Below, piece by piece: positions 8,613-17,055 of a stretch of 64,000 nt of DNA. The stretch covers positions 1-64,000 of the forward strand of contig CAZEJT010000001.1 in the NCBI GenBank assembly GCA_964512655.1. Direction: 5' to 3'. The notes beneath the pieces are model-generated. The model was not told the DNA's origin. It saw only the letters and a program-made list of their open reading frames with translations, and made no database searches. Position 1 is the first letter of the stretch, and each line of letters begins with the position of its first letter. The position numbers were made by a program, and so were the translations under genes. This DNA is from VBOC01 sp964512655 (GTDB lineage Bacteria > Bacteroidota > Ignavibacteria > UBA10030 > SZUA-254).

Positions 8613-9872
8613 ATGATCCGGCCTTTTGAACGAGTCATGCACGAGCTTCGTGAAAGCCTCACGATGGCTCTCGTTGCCGTGAGGACCAACCGGCTCCGCT
8701 CCGCGTTGACGCTACTCGGGATCTCAATCGGGGTCTTTTCGATCATCGCGGTGATGACCGCGATGGGGGTCCTCGTCAACGGCATCGAGAACGGCATCAG
8801 CCAGCTCGGCGCTCATACGTTTCAAATTCAGCGGATGCCGATGATGCGCTCTAACAATGCGCGCGACCGGGCGAAACTGCGGAATCGGAAGTTCATAAAG
8901 TACGAGCAGGGGGCCGTGGTCAAGGAGAAGACGACTCTCGCCAAGGCGGTGGGACTCGAATCATGGGACTTTGGAAAGGTCGTGGCGAGTCCTCTGGGGA
9001 CGAAGACCAACCCTAACGTATCCGTCTGCGGGGAAGATCTCGAAGGGTTTATCACGAACGACTGGACGATCAGCCAGGGAAGGCTCTTCACCCAGGATGA
9101 GCTGAACACCGCCAAAAACGTGATGGTTCTGGGGGATGGCGTCGTCAAGAAAGTCTTTCCGCGGATCAATCCGCTCGGCCAGAACGTCCGTGTCGACGGG
9201 AGAGAATACGAGGTCGTCGGCGTCATCGAATCAAAGGGGAGCATGCTCGGGGGCAACGAGGATAATTTCGTCGCAATCCCCCTGACGACGTTTTTCGAGG
9301 GATACGGGAAGGAGCGCGACCTCCATATCATGGTTCAGTCGACCGGAGCCGACACATACGAGGACTGCATGGAGCAGGTACGGGGGATCCTCCGCACGGC
9401 CCGGCGTGTTTCCCCCGGAGAGGACGATGATTTTTACATCTTTTCGAACGATTCGATCATCCAGATGTTTAACGAGACGACGCAGTATGTACGGCTCGGG
9501 ATCCTGGGCGTCAGCGCGATCGCCCTCCTCGCGGCCGGCGTGGGGATCATGAATATAATGCTCGTCTCAGTCACCGAGCGCACGCGGGAGATCGGGATCC
9601 GGAAGGCGATCGGAGCAAAGAAGAGCAACATCCTTACGCAGTTTATCCTCGAAGCGATCGTCTTGAGCGAGTTCGGGGGAATCATCGGCATACTCCTCGG
9701 GATCGCGAGCGGAAACGTTGCGGCGATCTTCCTCGAGGCACCTCCCGTTATTCCGTGGGATTGGGCAGCGATAGGCTTCGGCGCGTGCTCTCTCATCGGG
9801 ATTATTTTCGGCGTCTATCCGGCCTGGAAGGCGTCGAACCTCGATCCGATAGATTCCCTCAGGTACGAATAA
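8613..9872 (+). CDS. ABC transporter permease, MacB/FtsX type (second of two)
   Basis: 419 residues from ATG 8613, six bases after the first permease. Same plan of one N-terminal helix, a periplasmic domain and three C-terminal helices, with MLVSVTERTREIGIRKAIGA near 320-340. The periplasmic domain differs clearly from its neighbour, so the two genes are diverged paralogues rather than a recent duplication. It ends the efflux operon; the next 258 bases hold repeats and the promoter of the following gene. Confidence 0.9.
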   Translation: MIRPFERVMHELRESLTMALVAVRTNRLRSALTLLGISIGVFSIIAVMTAMGVLVNGIENGISQLGAHTFQIQRMPMMRSNNARDRAKLRNRKFIKYEQGAVVKEKTTLAKAVGLESWDFGKVVASPLGTKTNPNVSVCGEDLEGFITNDWTISQGRLFTQDELNTAKNVMVLGDGVVKKVFPRINPLGQNVRVDGREYEVVGVIESKGSMLGGNEDNFVAIPLTTFFEGYGKERDLHIMVQSTGADTYEDCMEQVRGILRTARRVSPGEDDDFYIFSNDSIIQMFNETTQYVRLGILGVSAIALLAAGVGIMNIMLVSVTERTREIGIRKAIGAKKSNILTQFILEAIVLSEFGGIIGILLGIASGNVAAIFLEAPPVIPWDWAAIGFGACSLIGIIFGVYPAWKASNLDPIDSLRYE

Positions 9873-9928
9873 TCCCTCGCAGTACCGGTAGCCGCGCCGT
9901 CCAGGGCGCGCTCCAGGTAACGCAGGTG

Positions 9929-9954
9929 GGTGTCACGGTATGGTCCGTGACACC
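9929..9954 (+). repeat. Type II hairpin repeat (loop-side variant)
   Basis: Arms GGTGTCACGG (9929-9938) and CCGTGACACC (9945-9954) enclose TATGGT, so the innermost pair of other copies is lost. Upstream at about 9890-9915 lies a hairpin ending in GGTAGCC that looks like a type I relative in the opposite orientation. A 13-base unit GCCGGCGCCTACT follows at 9965-9977. Confidence 0.8.
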
Positions 9955-10045
9955 AATTACCAAAGCCGGCGCCTACTGTTTCTTCCTGTTCACCGCACAT
10001 CCTCTCCGATTTCCTCAATTTTCGGCATTATGAAGATATTTTAAC

Positions 10046-10074
10046 TTGATTCTCGAAGGCGAGGGGATTACTTT
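10046..10074 (+). promoter_or_regulatory. Putative promoter, TTGATT-17-TACTTT
   Basis: TTGATT (10046-10051), a 17-base spacer and TACTTT (10069-10074) stand about 57 bases before the start of the T9SS-secreted protein gene. Motif match only. Confidence 0.45.
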
Positions 10075-10130
10075 GAATAGAGCCTCTTTCAGCCCGCATT
10101 CCTGATCATGATTCGCTGAGGAGAAAACCC

Positions 10131-11546
10131 ATGCCTTCCTTGCAGACGAACAGACTCTTGAGAGCGGTTGTACGACTAACCGTCGCAGCGACGGCCATCC
10201 TGATTCTCGCTTCTCTCTCCGCGGCGCAACCGATTCAGTACCGGACGTTTAGCCAGACCGAATTCGCCTCGAAGAAGCTGAAGAAGGTCGGAACCGTCCA
10301 GTCGATCCGCGCCTGGTTCACGTTTCACAACGACTCGGCATTTGCGGTCAACAGCCTCCATGTGAAATTCAACGGCCATGTCCTCGCGGTTGAGGACTCA
10401 GGCGGTTTCACCGCGGTCGAAAAGAAAGAGGGAGGAGGGCTCGATCTCTCTGGAAGGAGCGTCGCGGGCCACGACTCCGTGACGATCCGGGTTCTGATCA
10501 AGAAGAAGCACCCCGATGTCGTCGCAGTGAAATGGTGGTGGGACGTGAACGGCGCAAGGGGGCCGGCCCAAACGAACCTCCCGCCAGCCAGCACATTTGC
10601 GATTATCGTGCAGCCCGGCGGTGGAAATGTGTTTGAGTTCATGTACAAGCACGTGGTCACCAGGCCCAAAGGCGTCATCATCGGCATGAAGACCGATACT
10701 CCGGGCGTGGGATGGATCCGCTACAAGACGGCCGACAGGAAGTATTTCCCGCACACCGACAGCTCTCGCTGCTTCGACTTTATCCGGACCGAGGACAACG
10801 GCACGCGCTCTTTCGCCGGAGAACTGAAGAACCCTCATGTGAAAAAGCACAATAACCACCTCCTCGGAGAGGTGCATGCGCTCCTGATCGCCGTCATCGC
10901 GAACGATTCCGGAGTCACCGCTCCGTTCGACGGCGGGAGCACGCGGCTGGGAGACCTCATCTACAACGATGGAGGGAACCCGACCGACCCGTGCAACAAC
11001 ATGACGATCCGGCAGATCATCTCGCTCACCGATTCGGGCCTCACGTACTGCGGCAAGTTCCCGGCCTCCTTCTACTTCGGCCAGGATTCCTGCATCAGCC
11101 GCGTGAACAGGGCGTTCGACGGTCCCATCGTCGCCTCGTCGTTCAGCCCCCTGAGAATCGAAGGGACCAATGCGCTTCCCTCATTCCTGCACCCGAACCC
11201 GGCTGCGGCGCCGGTCAATCCGACTCTCTCCCGGTGGTCTATTCTCGACGCGGCACCGGAACAGTACGCGATATCACAGAACTATCCGAACCCCTTTAAT
11301 CCGACGACTGTGATCGAGTTCAACCTCGCCCAGCCTGGTATCGTGACGCTCAAGGTCTACAACGTGCTGGGTCAGGAGGTGGCCACCCTGCTCAATCACG
11401 AGACGATGGAAGAGGGAGAGCAGTCGGTCGAATTCAACGCTTCGGCTCTCTCCTCAGGCGTGTATTTCTACAGAATCCTAGCGACGGGCCCGGACGGGGG
11501 CGGCAACGTCTATCAGGCAACACGGCGCATGCTGCTGATCCGGTAA
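10131..11546 (+). CDS. Secreted protein with T9SS type A C-terminal sorting domain
   Basis: 471 residues, started by ATG 10131 behind GAGGAGAAA. Residues 1-33 form a signal peptide (hydrophobic VRLTVAATAILILASLSA, then AQ). Residues about 35-330 match no family I recognise. Residues 380-471 form the sorting domain of type IX secretion substrates: QNYPNPFNPTTVIEFNL, then VYNVLGQEVATL, then GVYFYRI. In FCB bacteria this domain directs a protein through the outer membrane and is usually removed or anchored at the cell surface. The gene has its own promoter-like site and a strong terminator, so it looks monocistronic. Confidence 0.87.
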   Translation: MPSLQTNRLLRAVVRLTVAATAILILASLSAAQPIQYRTFSQTEFASKKLKKVGTVQSIRAWFTFHNDSAFAVNSLHVKFNGHVLAVEDSGGFTAVEKKEGGGLDLSGRSVAGHDSVTIRVLIKKKHPDVVAVKWWWDVNGARGPAQTNLPPASTFAIIVQPGGGNVFEFMYKHVVTRPKGVIIGMKTDTPGVGWIRYKTADRKYFPHTDSSRCFDFIRTEDNGTRSFAGELKNPHVKKHNNHLLGEVHALLIAVIANDSGVTAPFDGGSTRLGDLIYNDGGNPTDPCNNMTIRQIISLTDSGLTYCGKFPASFYFGQDSCISRVNRAFDGPIVASSFSPLRIEGTNALPSFLHPNPAAAPVNPTLSRWSILDAAPEQYAISQNYPNPFNPTTVIEFNLAQPGIVTLKVYNVLGQEVATLLNHETMEEGEQSVEFNASALSSGVYFYRILATGPDGGGNVYQATRRMLLIR

Positions 11547-11568
11547 TCCGCCTGCCAGGTATAGGGAC

Positions 11569-11599
11569 AAAAAACCCCGGGGAAACCCGGGGTTTTTTT
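11569..11599 (+). terminator. Rho-independent terminator
   Basis: A perfect seven-pair stem, CCCCGGG (11575-11581) and CCCGGGG (11586-11592), is capped by GAAA and followed by seven T. An A-run on the 5' side would extend the stem and could let it work in both directions. It begins about 23 bases after the stop of the T9SS protein gene. Confidence 0.93.
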
Positions 11600-11607
11600 A
11601 TTGTGCT

Positions 11608-11632
11608 GCGCGGGCTGAAGCCCGGGGCTACC
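11608..11632 (+). repeat. Type I hairpin repeat
   Basis: GCGGGCT (11610-11616) and AGCCCGG with loop GA, tail GGCTACC. The outermost pair is mismatched. It lies just after the terminator, between converging genes. Confidence 0.8.
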
Positions 11633-11660
11633 GACCGGCGCCTACTCTTTCTTTCCGACC

Positions 11661-11688
11661 TGGTGTCACGGTATGGACCGTGACACCA
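11661..11688 (+). repeat. Type II hairpin repeat (canonical copy)
   Basis: Arms TGGTGTCACGGT (11661-11672) and ACCGTGACACCA (11677-11688) pair perfectly around loop ATGG. About 30 bases after a type I copy, in the gap between convergent genes. Confidence 0.88.
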
Positions 11689-11724
11689 ATTTTCGGCTGA
11701 CGCATACCGGCCCGAGCGATGCGA

Positions 11725-13434
11725 TCAGGCTTTCATTCGCATTCCTTCTTCCTCGATGCTGAAGATCCAGCCCGCGAGTTTCCCGGGATCGATGTCCCGG
11801 AAATCGTTCCAGTACTTCCGCGTGTACATATACTGCGAGCTGGTATCGGGAGCGGGGACCTCGTCGACCATGGCGATGATCCTCCGGAACCGTTCCTTCC
11901 ATCTCTTCATGTTCGCGAGGCGAAGATCCACCCACCCGTCGTGCGCCCACAGGTCCACGCTCTTCGGCGTGACCGGGACATAATTTTCGCCCTGATGGGG
12001 CGGGATCTTGATGTCGTTTGCCCGGAGGAGCGTCTTCCCGTCGGGCATCAGGATGGGGATCCCGATCGAAATGATATCCGCGCGAAGTTTCCTGTCGGAC
12101 TCGATCTTTCTCCGGAGTTTCCGGGAGAGATCCGCAGCGGAAGCTGCCAGCACTGCCCTCGCATTCTTGCAGCAGCGCTCGAGGAGGTGCGCTTCGTAGA
12201 GAAGCTTGGAGAGCCGCGGAGGGCCGAGGATTTCAAAGGCGATACTGCGGACACGGTGCCTTCCCTCCAGCTCCTCGAGCCTCTTCTTTGCCGCGTGGAA
12301 CAGGTACCCGGCCCGGTAGGTGGGGGAGAGCGTGGCGTTATCGAGCGCGTTGATGATGTCATGTCCGGTGTTTCCGCCGCGGATTTCGTAGATGACATCC
12401 TCCGCGATCTCCTCGGCCGTCACGAACTCCATCTGGCCCGGAGTCGCGATCGCCTCGAATTCGCCCCTCGAGAAGAGCCCGTTTTCACCGGTATCGATGA
12501 AGACACTCTTGAGCGACTTGCCCGTCGCGCGCGCGGCGTCGGTCATCCGGAGCTCCAGCGTTTTACCGAGCTTCACCGCTTTGGCGGGGGAGCAATCGAA
12601 TAGTTGCACCGGCTTCCCCCGTCTTTTGATCTCCCCGTACGCGATCCGCTTCCAGGCAATGGCCGCCGTCGGCTTGATCTCTTTCGTGATCGGCGCGTCG
12701 GGGGTCCGGCCCATGAGGAAGAGGAGAAGCGTGTGGGCGCCCGCCACGGCGGATTTGCTGAGCAGCACTCTCGAGGGTCGCTCCTCGCTGTGGGTGTACG
12801 GTATGTTTAACCCCATCCCCCCGGTACCGCTTGTGCCGATCTTCACGTAGATGACCGTCCCGGACCTGTGCATGGAGCGGTAGAGGAGCTGGACGTGCCG
12901 GATCAATTGAGGGGTATAGAGGGTGCAGAGGAGGCGTTCGGTGGCCACTTTGACGCCCGCGCTGTTATCGGCGCGCTCATTCTTCTTCAGCTGCTGAAGG
13001 ACTTTCCGCGCGCTCTGGAAAATATCCTGATAGGCGATTGCAGTCGCGGAGTTGATGCAGTCGATGACGATCTCGGGCCGGAATGCGTCGAGGAGGCCGA
13101 AAATGGTCGAGCGCCGGAGGCCCTCCTCGGTGAGTTCGTCGAGAATGTCTCCGATCAGGAGGGCCCTGGTGGAGGGATCGTCCATGAGCTGATCTCGCGG
13201 CGTATCCTTGAGGGTCTCGCGGACGAAGATATCGCCCCACCACGGGACGAAGATCCTCTTCGGGGCGTGGGGGAATTCCTTGCGGAGCGACCGGACTGCC
13301 TCCTCCGCTTCGCGCCGTTGAAGCGAGGTGACGATGATCCGTCCCGGTTTCTCCTCGACGAGCTGTCGGCAGATGGCGAGGCCGACCAGTCCGCCGCCCC
13401 CGAGGACGAGGACCGTCCGGTTTTTTATGTCCAT
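11725..13434 (-). CDS. Unassigned Rossmann-fold (SDR-like) protein
   Basis: 569 residues from ATG 13434. The N-terminus has a dinucleotide-binding pattern (VLVLGGGGLVGLAICRQL, about 8-25) followed by a stretch resembling extended short-chain dehydrogenases and saccharopine-dehydrogenase-like folds. A YTHSEERPSR segment near 213 recalls a ligand loop, but no YxxxK pair is convincing. The C-terminal half (about 300-569) is charged and ends in a region naming no family I know. It is much longer than a typical SDR. It runs seven bases after the ybjQ-like gene on the same strand, so the two are probably co-transcribed. Redox function is inferred from the nucleotide fold only. Confidence 0.6.
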   Translation of the reverse strand: MDIKNRTVLVLGGGGLVGLAICRQLVEEKPGRIIVTSLQRREAEEAVRSLRKEFPHAPKRIFVPWWGDIFVRETLKDTPRDQLMDDPSTRALLIGDILDELTEEGLRRSTIFGLLDAFRPEIVIDCINSATAIAYQDIFQSARKVLQQLKKNERADNSAGVKVATERLLCTLYTPQLIRHVQLLYRSMHRSGTVIYVKIGTSGTGGMGLNIPYTHSEERPSRVLLSKSAVAGAHTLLLFLMGRTPDAPITKEIKPTAAIAWKRIAYGEIKRRGKPVQLFDCSPAKAVKLGKTLELRMTDAARATGKSLKSVFIDTGENGLFSRGEFEAIATPGQMEFVTAEEIAEDVIYEIRGGNTGHDIINALDNATLSPTYRAGYLFHAAKKRLEELEGRHRVRSIAFEILGPPRLSKLLYEAHLLERCCKNARAVLAASAADLSRKLRRKIESDRKLRADIISIGIPILMPDGKTLLRANDIKIPPHQGENYVPVTPKSVDLWAHDGWVDLRLANMKRWKERFRRIIAMVDEVPAPDTSSQYMYTRKYWNDFRDIDPGKLAGWIFSIEEEGMRMKA

Positions 13435-13441
13435 GAGCCGG

Positions 13442-13774
13442 TCAGGAGGCCCGTTCGACGACGAGCGCGGTGCCGTAGGCGAGGACCTCGGTCACCCCGT
13501 TCATGATCTCGTTCGCGTCGTACCGCATCCCGATGATGGCGTTCGCGCCCATCTGGCGGGCGTGCTCGATCATGATCAGGTACGCGTCCTGGCGGGCCCG
13601 CTCGCAGAGCTCCTGGTAGAGAGTGATGTTCCCCCCGAAGAGGATCTGGATGCCGGCGCCGATATTCCCTATGATCGATCGCGACCGGACGGTGATTCCG
13701 CGCACCAGGCCAAGTTGCTTGACGACCCGGTAGCCGTCAATCGTGAATGCCGTGGTTATCAGAGAATGGTCCAT
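13442..13774 (-). CDS. YbjQ/UPF0145 family protein
   Basis: 110 residues from ATG 13774, the usual length. It has the family core (GITVRSRSIIGNIGAG, ARQMGANAIIGMRYD, VLAYGTALVV). The family forms pentameric rings and is sometimes annotated as heavy-metal binding, but no firm biochemical role is established. The neighbouring lipoprotein gene ends seven bases away and the Rossmann-fold gene starts seven bases away, so three minus-strand genes form one likely operon. Confidence 0.88.
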   Translation of the reverse strand: MDHSLITTAFTIDGYRVVKQLGLVRGITVRSRSIIGNIGAGIQILFGGNITLYQELCERARQDAYLIMIEHARQMGANAIIGMRYDANEIMNGVTEVLAYGTALVVERAS

Positions 13775-13781
13775 TGATCCC

Positions 13782-14783
13782 TCATTTAAGTTTTATCGAT
13801 TTCACGCACTTCTCGAACGCGGTGAAGTAGATGTCCTTCTGCGGCGCGTACCAGTTGAGCGTTGTCCTGATGACCTTGTCGTTCTTGACGACGAAATAGG
13901 CGCGGCTTGCGATGTCTTTCCGGAGCGAATAATCCACCCAGTAGGCCTTCGCCCCGTCGATGGTGGTTTGGCCGGATGTCTTCGACTTATATTTCCCTTT
14001 GTTCTGTTCCCACACCTTGTCGACGGTGAGCTTCTTCGCTCCAAAGACGTCGATATGCATGCTGCAATCGAGCCTGTCGGCTCGCATCTCGACGACGTAG
14101 TCTTTTCCTTCCTTGTCGCGCGCGGTCAGCGGCACGATCCCGAGGTTGTCGGGATACTGCATGGTGAAATAGTCCGAGTTTCCGAGCGTCTCCATGTTTC
14201 CGGAAGGAGTCCAGACGTCGGGTTTCTGGGCGACGACGACCGGCATCTCGAACGATTTCTGCATCGCGTCGAACACGGCCTGATGCGCGGCGAACTGATC
14301 TCCGTAGCCCTCGAATTCGAGCTTGTAGACGGCCGTGTCTCCGGGGACGAAGATATCGTACCCCGAGATGTTCGTCTTTGTCGTGGCCTTGATGAGGTAC
14401 GGGATCTTCGGGGCCTGCTTCCCTCCCGCCGTCGCCTGCTCGTCGGGACTGAGCTCCATATTGGCCTGCTTCATGTCGTCCTTGGCCGACTGGACGATCT
14501 GGTCGAGCGTTTTCCCCATGTAGCGGATCACTTCCACGGTCACCGCGCCGCCGGGCTCGCCTGAAGTCGGGTCGAGGAACCTGTTCAGGACTTCCTGCGA
14601 TTTCGCGAACACTGCCTTTCCAGTCGTCCCGAACTGCTTCCATTCCTGCGGATACTGGATCTTGAATCCGTACCCCGGGTCGCGGTACTCGTTCATCTGC
14701 CCGACAGGAACCGGCTGAGTCTTTTTCTCGCAGGCCTGGAGCAGGAGTAGGAGGATCAAGCAGATCAGATAAGCGTATTTCAT
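13782..14783 (-). CDS. Lipoprotein of unknown function
   Basis: The ATG at 14783 is chosen: it opens a lipoprotein signal (MKYAYLICLILLLLLQACEK, lipobox LQAC with Cys18) and follows AGGGAG. The frame is open further upstream but without signal character. The mature 316 residues contain two similar halves, each with a YPEWKQF-like or YPDNLGI-like motif and a later YW/YK segment, reminiscent of PsbP/MOG1-type domains, though this is only a resemblance. It should be a lipidated envelope protein. It sits between ybjQ and the aldehyde dehydrogenase on the same strand. Confidence 0.75.
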   Translation of the reverse strand: MKYAYLICLILLLLLQACEKKTQPVPVGQMNEYRDPGYGFKIQYPQEWKQFGTTGKAVFAKSQEVLNRFLDPTSGEPGGAVTVEVIRYMGKTLDQIVQSAKDDMKQANMELSPDEQATAGGKQAPKIPYLIKATTKTNISGYDIFVPGDTAVYKLEFEGYGDQFAAHQAVFDAMQKSFEMPVVVAQKPDVWTPSGNMETLGNSDYFTMQYPDNLGIVPLTARDKEGKDYVVEMRADRLDCSMHIDVFGAKKLTVDKVWEQNKGKYKSKTSGQTTIDGAKAYWVDYSLRKDIASRAYFVVKNDKVIRTTLNWYAPQKDIYFTAFEKCVKSIKLK

Positions 14784-14818
14784 CGGCGACTCCCTGATGG
14801 ATGGTGATCGAAGATTGC

Positions 14819-16318
14819 CTATTTCGGAACTACCGTATCGTACCAAAACTTCTTGCCGCGAAGGCCGACCTCGTCGACGTGCAGGTGCTTCGCCTCCGTG
14901 TACTCTCTGAGTCCGTCGAGGCCGAACTCCCGCCCGAGCCCGCTCTGCTTGTATCCTCCGAACGGGGCTTTCTCCGAGAGGAGGTGCCATTCGTTGATCC
15001 AGACCGTCCCGGCTCGGAGCCGGCGCGCGACATCCATGGCTTTTTCAGGATCCCGCGACCAGACGCCTCCGCCGAGGCCATAAATGCTGTCGTTGGCCAT
15101 CGCGACCGCATCGTCGGCATTCGCATACGCGATCACCGAGAGGACGGGACCGAAGATCTCGTCCTGCGCAATCTTCATCGAATTCCTGACCCCGGTGAAA
15201 ATGGCGGGCTCGACGAAGAAGCCCTTCCCGAGAGCCGGGTCCGTCGGGGGGATGCCTCCCGTGGCCAGTTTCGCTCCTTCGTCCAGACCGCTCTTCACAT
15301 ACCCCAGCACCCTTTGCCGCTGGCGCTCCGAGATGAGGGGTCCCATGTCCGTTCCAGCATCCATCGGATCGCCCAGTCTGATCTTTTTGGTCTTCTCCAC
15401 CATCCGGTCAGTGAAGTCCTGGCGGAGTATTTCGGGGAGAAAGAGCCGAGATCCGGCCTCGCAGCACTGTCCCTGGTGGTAAAAAATCGCATAGAGGGCG
15501 CCGTCGACGGCAAGGTCCAGATCCGCGTCGTCGAGGACGATGTTCGCCGATTTGCCCCCGCACTCGAGCGTACACTTCTTCAGAGTCGCAGCCGCGAGAC
15601 TCATGACTCGCTTCCCAATCGCCGTCGATCCGGTGAACGAGACCTTGTCTACGAGCGGATGTTTCGCAAGAGCCTCGCCCGCCTCCTCCCCGAAACCGGG
15701 AACGACGTTGACAACGCCGGGCGGGAAGCCGGTTTTCTGAATGAGCCGAGCGAGCTCCATCGCTGTCACCGGAGTGAGCTCGGATGGCTTCAGGACGACG
15801 GTGTTGCCGGCTGCAAGGGCGGGCCCGAGCTTCCAGATGGCCATCTTAAGAGGGAAGTTCCACGGGATGATCGCTCCAACGACCCCGATCGGCTCCCTCA
15901 CAATGCTGTTGCGGCTAAAGCCCGGCTTCGAAAGTCCCTCGATCTGCTCCGTGAAGTCGGAGGCCGCGAGCTTCGAGAAGTAATTCAGGGCACGGGCGCT
16001 CAGGAAGACGTCCTCTTTTGCCTTCCGGATCGTGGATCCCGAATCCAGCACCTCGAGCTCCTCGAGCAGGCCCTTGGACTCGTTGATCGAGTCCGTAAGG
16101 CTTTTAAGCAGCGCGCTCCGTTCCGCGTTCGGCATGCTTCTCCAGGGACCTTTGTCGAAGGCGGTTCTTGCCGCGGTCACGGCTTTGTTGACGTCATCCG
16201 GGCTGGCGCGCGCAACGCTCGCCACCACCTCGCCGTTGAACGGGTTGATCGATTCGAACCGCTCTTTAGAGGCCGACTCGACGAATTCGCCGCCGATATA
16301 GAGGAGGTACTCTCGCAA
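14819..16318 (-). CDS. NAD(P)+-dependent aldehyde dehydrogenase (betaine-aldehyde/ALDH2-like)
   Basis: 499 residues, a full-length enzyme of the ALDH superfamily that oxidises aldehydes to acids in the cytosol. The key residues are present: oxyanion Asn154 (PWNFP), general base Glu252 (LECGGKS) and nucleophile Cys286 (GQCCEAG), with NAD-binding KPSE at 177-180 and FTGS at 228-231. The start is TTG at 16318; an in-frame stop lies immediately upstream, so it cannot start earlier, and TAGGA precedes it. The substrate cannot be told from sequence. It begins four bases from the end of the membrane-protein gene. Confidence 0.92.
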   Translation of the reverse strand: MREYLLYIGGEFVESASKERFESINPFNGEVVASVARASPDDVNKAVTAARTAFDKGPWRSMPNAERSALLKSLTDSINESKGLLEELEVLDSGSTIRKAKEDVFLSARALNYFSKLAASDFTEQIEGLSKPGFSRNSIVREPIGVVGAIIPWNFPLKMAIWKLGPALAAGNTVVLKPSELTPVTAMELARLIQKTGFPPGVVNVVPGFGEEAGEALAKHPLVDKVSFTGSTAIGKRVMSLAAATLKKCTLECGGKSANIVLDDADLDLAVDGALYAIFYHQGQCCEAGSRLFLPEILRQDFTDRMVEKTKKIRLGDPMDAGTDMGPLISERQRQRVLGYVKSGLDEGAKLATGGIPPTDPALGKGFFVEPAIFTGVRNSMKIAQDEIFGPVLSVIAYANADDAVAMANDSIYGLGGGVWSRDPEKAMDVARRLRAGTVWINEWHLLSEKAPFGGYKQSGLGREFGLDGLREYTEAKHLHVDEVGLRGKKFWYDTVVPK

Positions 16319-16321
16319 ATC

Positions 16322-16801
16322 CTATTGGGCTCCGAGCCGGCCGATGACGGTGAGGTAAAGAATGACGAGGAGAAGGAGGGGCATGACCACATAAGAGAGG
16401 GTGATCTGGCGATCGAGAGACTGGAGCATTTCTGGTGCAAAGGGGGGTGCGTTTCCGGCGACCATCTTCTGGACAAGAGTTCCTCGCGCCCTGGATTTGA
16501 TCCCGAAGAGGATGCCGCTAATCACGGCGAGCGCGAAGAAGATGATCTTCGCCGTAAGCCAGCCCAGGGTAAGGAGCCCCACGCCGATCTGCCGCATGTT
16601 TTCGATGCCGGTTGCGAGTAGTATAAGCACCGCCACAGGGCTGAGAAGACCGATCGGCCTCATCGCCTGAAGGACGACAGCTTTCGCGGGCAGATCTTTG
16701 GCTTTCCGGTACTGCAGATGAAGGATGATGCCCGCGACCGTAGTTGTCGCAAGGAGGCCAAAGCCGACCAGATGGAGGAGGAGGTTGAGTTCGTGAAGCA
16801 C
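16322..16801 (-). CDS. Four-helix integral membrane protein (CopD/DUF2269-like)
   Basis: 159 residues from GTG 16801. Four hydrophobic segments lie at about 5-28, 45-65, 78-100 and 133-155. The pattern (LHELNLLLHLVGFGLLATTT at the start, a TGIENM loop, GWLTAKIIFFALAV) resembles small CopD/DUF2269-type proteins with conserved histidines in helix 1 that may bind haem or metal. This is a resemblance only. It is directly upstream of the aldehyde dehydrogenase gene in the same probable transcript. Confidence 0.7.
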   Translation of the reverse strand: MLHELNLLLHLVGFGLLATTTVAGIILHLQYRKAKDLPAKAVVLQAMRPIGLLSPVAVLILLATGIENMRQIGVGLLTLGWLTAKIIFFALAVISGILFGIKSRARGTLVQKMVAGNAPPFAPEMLQSLDRQITLSYVVMPLLLLVILYLTVIGRLGAQ

Positions 16802-16906
16802 GGTTGTACGCTTTTCAGAGACGCCGGGTTACCCCGCCGAAGGGGTGCAAGATAGTAAATGTTTTCGAGAGTCTCAAGGAAAGCGATGCGGCCCTCTGCC
16901 ATTGAC

Positions 16907-16971
16907 GCGGGCTGAAGCCCGGGGCTACCGATCCGATGATTCAGCCGACGCGGGCTGAAGCCCGCGGCTAC
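16907..16971 (+). repeat. Two type I hairpin repeats in tandem
   Basis: The first copy (16907-16929) has GCGGGCT and AGCCCGG with one outer mismatch. The second (16950-16971) is perfect, GCGGGCT and AGCCCGC with tail GGCTAC. Both lie in the divergent gap between the membrane-protein and methyltransferase genes, in the same orientation as all other copies. Confidence 0.85.
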
Positions 16972-17018
16972 AAAAGGAGAGGACGTCGTTCCTGCTGTAG
17001 CCTCGAGACGCCCCGTTC

Positions 17019-17047
17019 TTGCTTGCCTCGCCGTTTTTGCCTATGAT
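17019..17047 (+). promoter_or_regulatory. Promoter giving a probable leaderless mRNA
   Basis: TTGCTT (17019-17024), 17 bases, TATGAT (17042-17047). Only eight bases separate the -10 box from the GTG at 17056, so the transcript would start at or within about two bases of the start codon. No ribosome-binding site fits in between. Confidence 0.65.
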
Positions 17048-17055
17048 ACCTCCCG

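Noticed and set aside
10108..10119. A three-codon upstream reading frame before the T9SS gene
   Set aside because: ATG-ATT-CGC-TGA has no ribosome site and such short frames are expected by chance.
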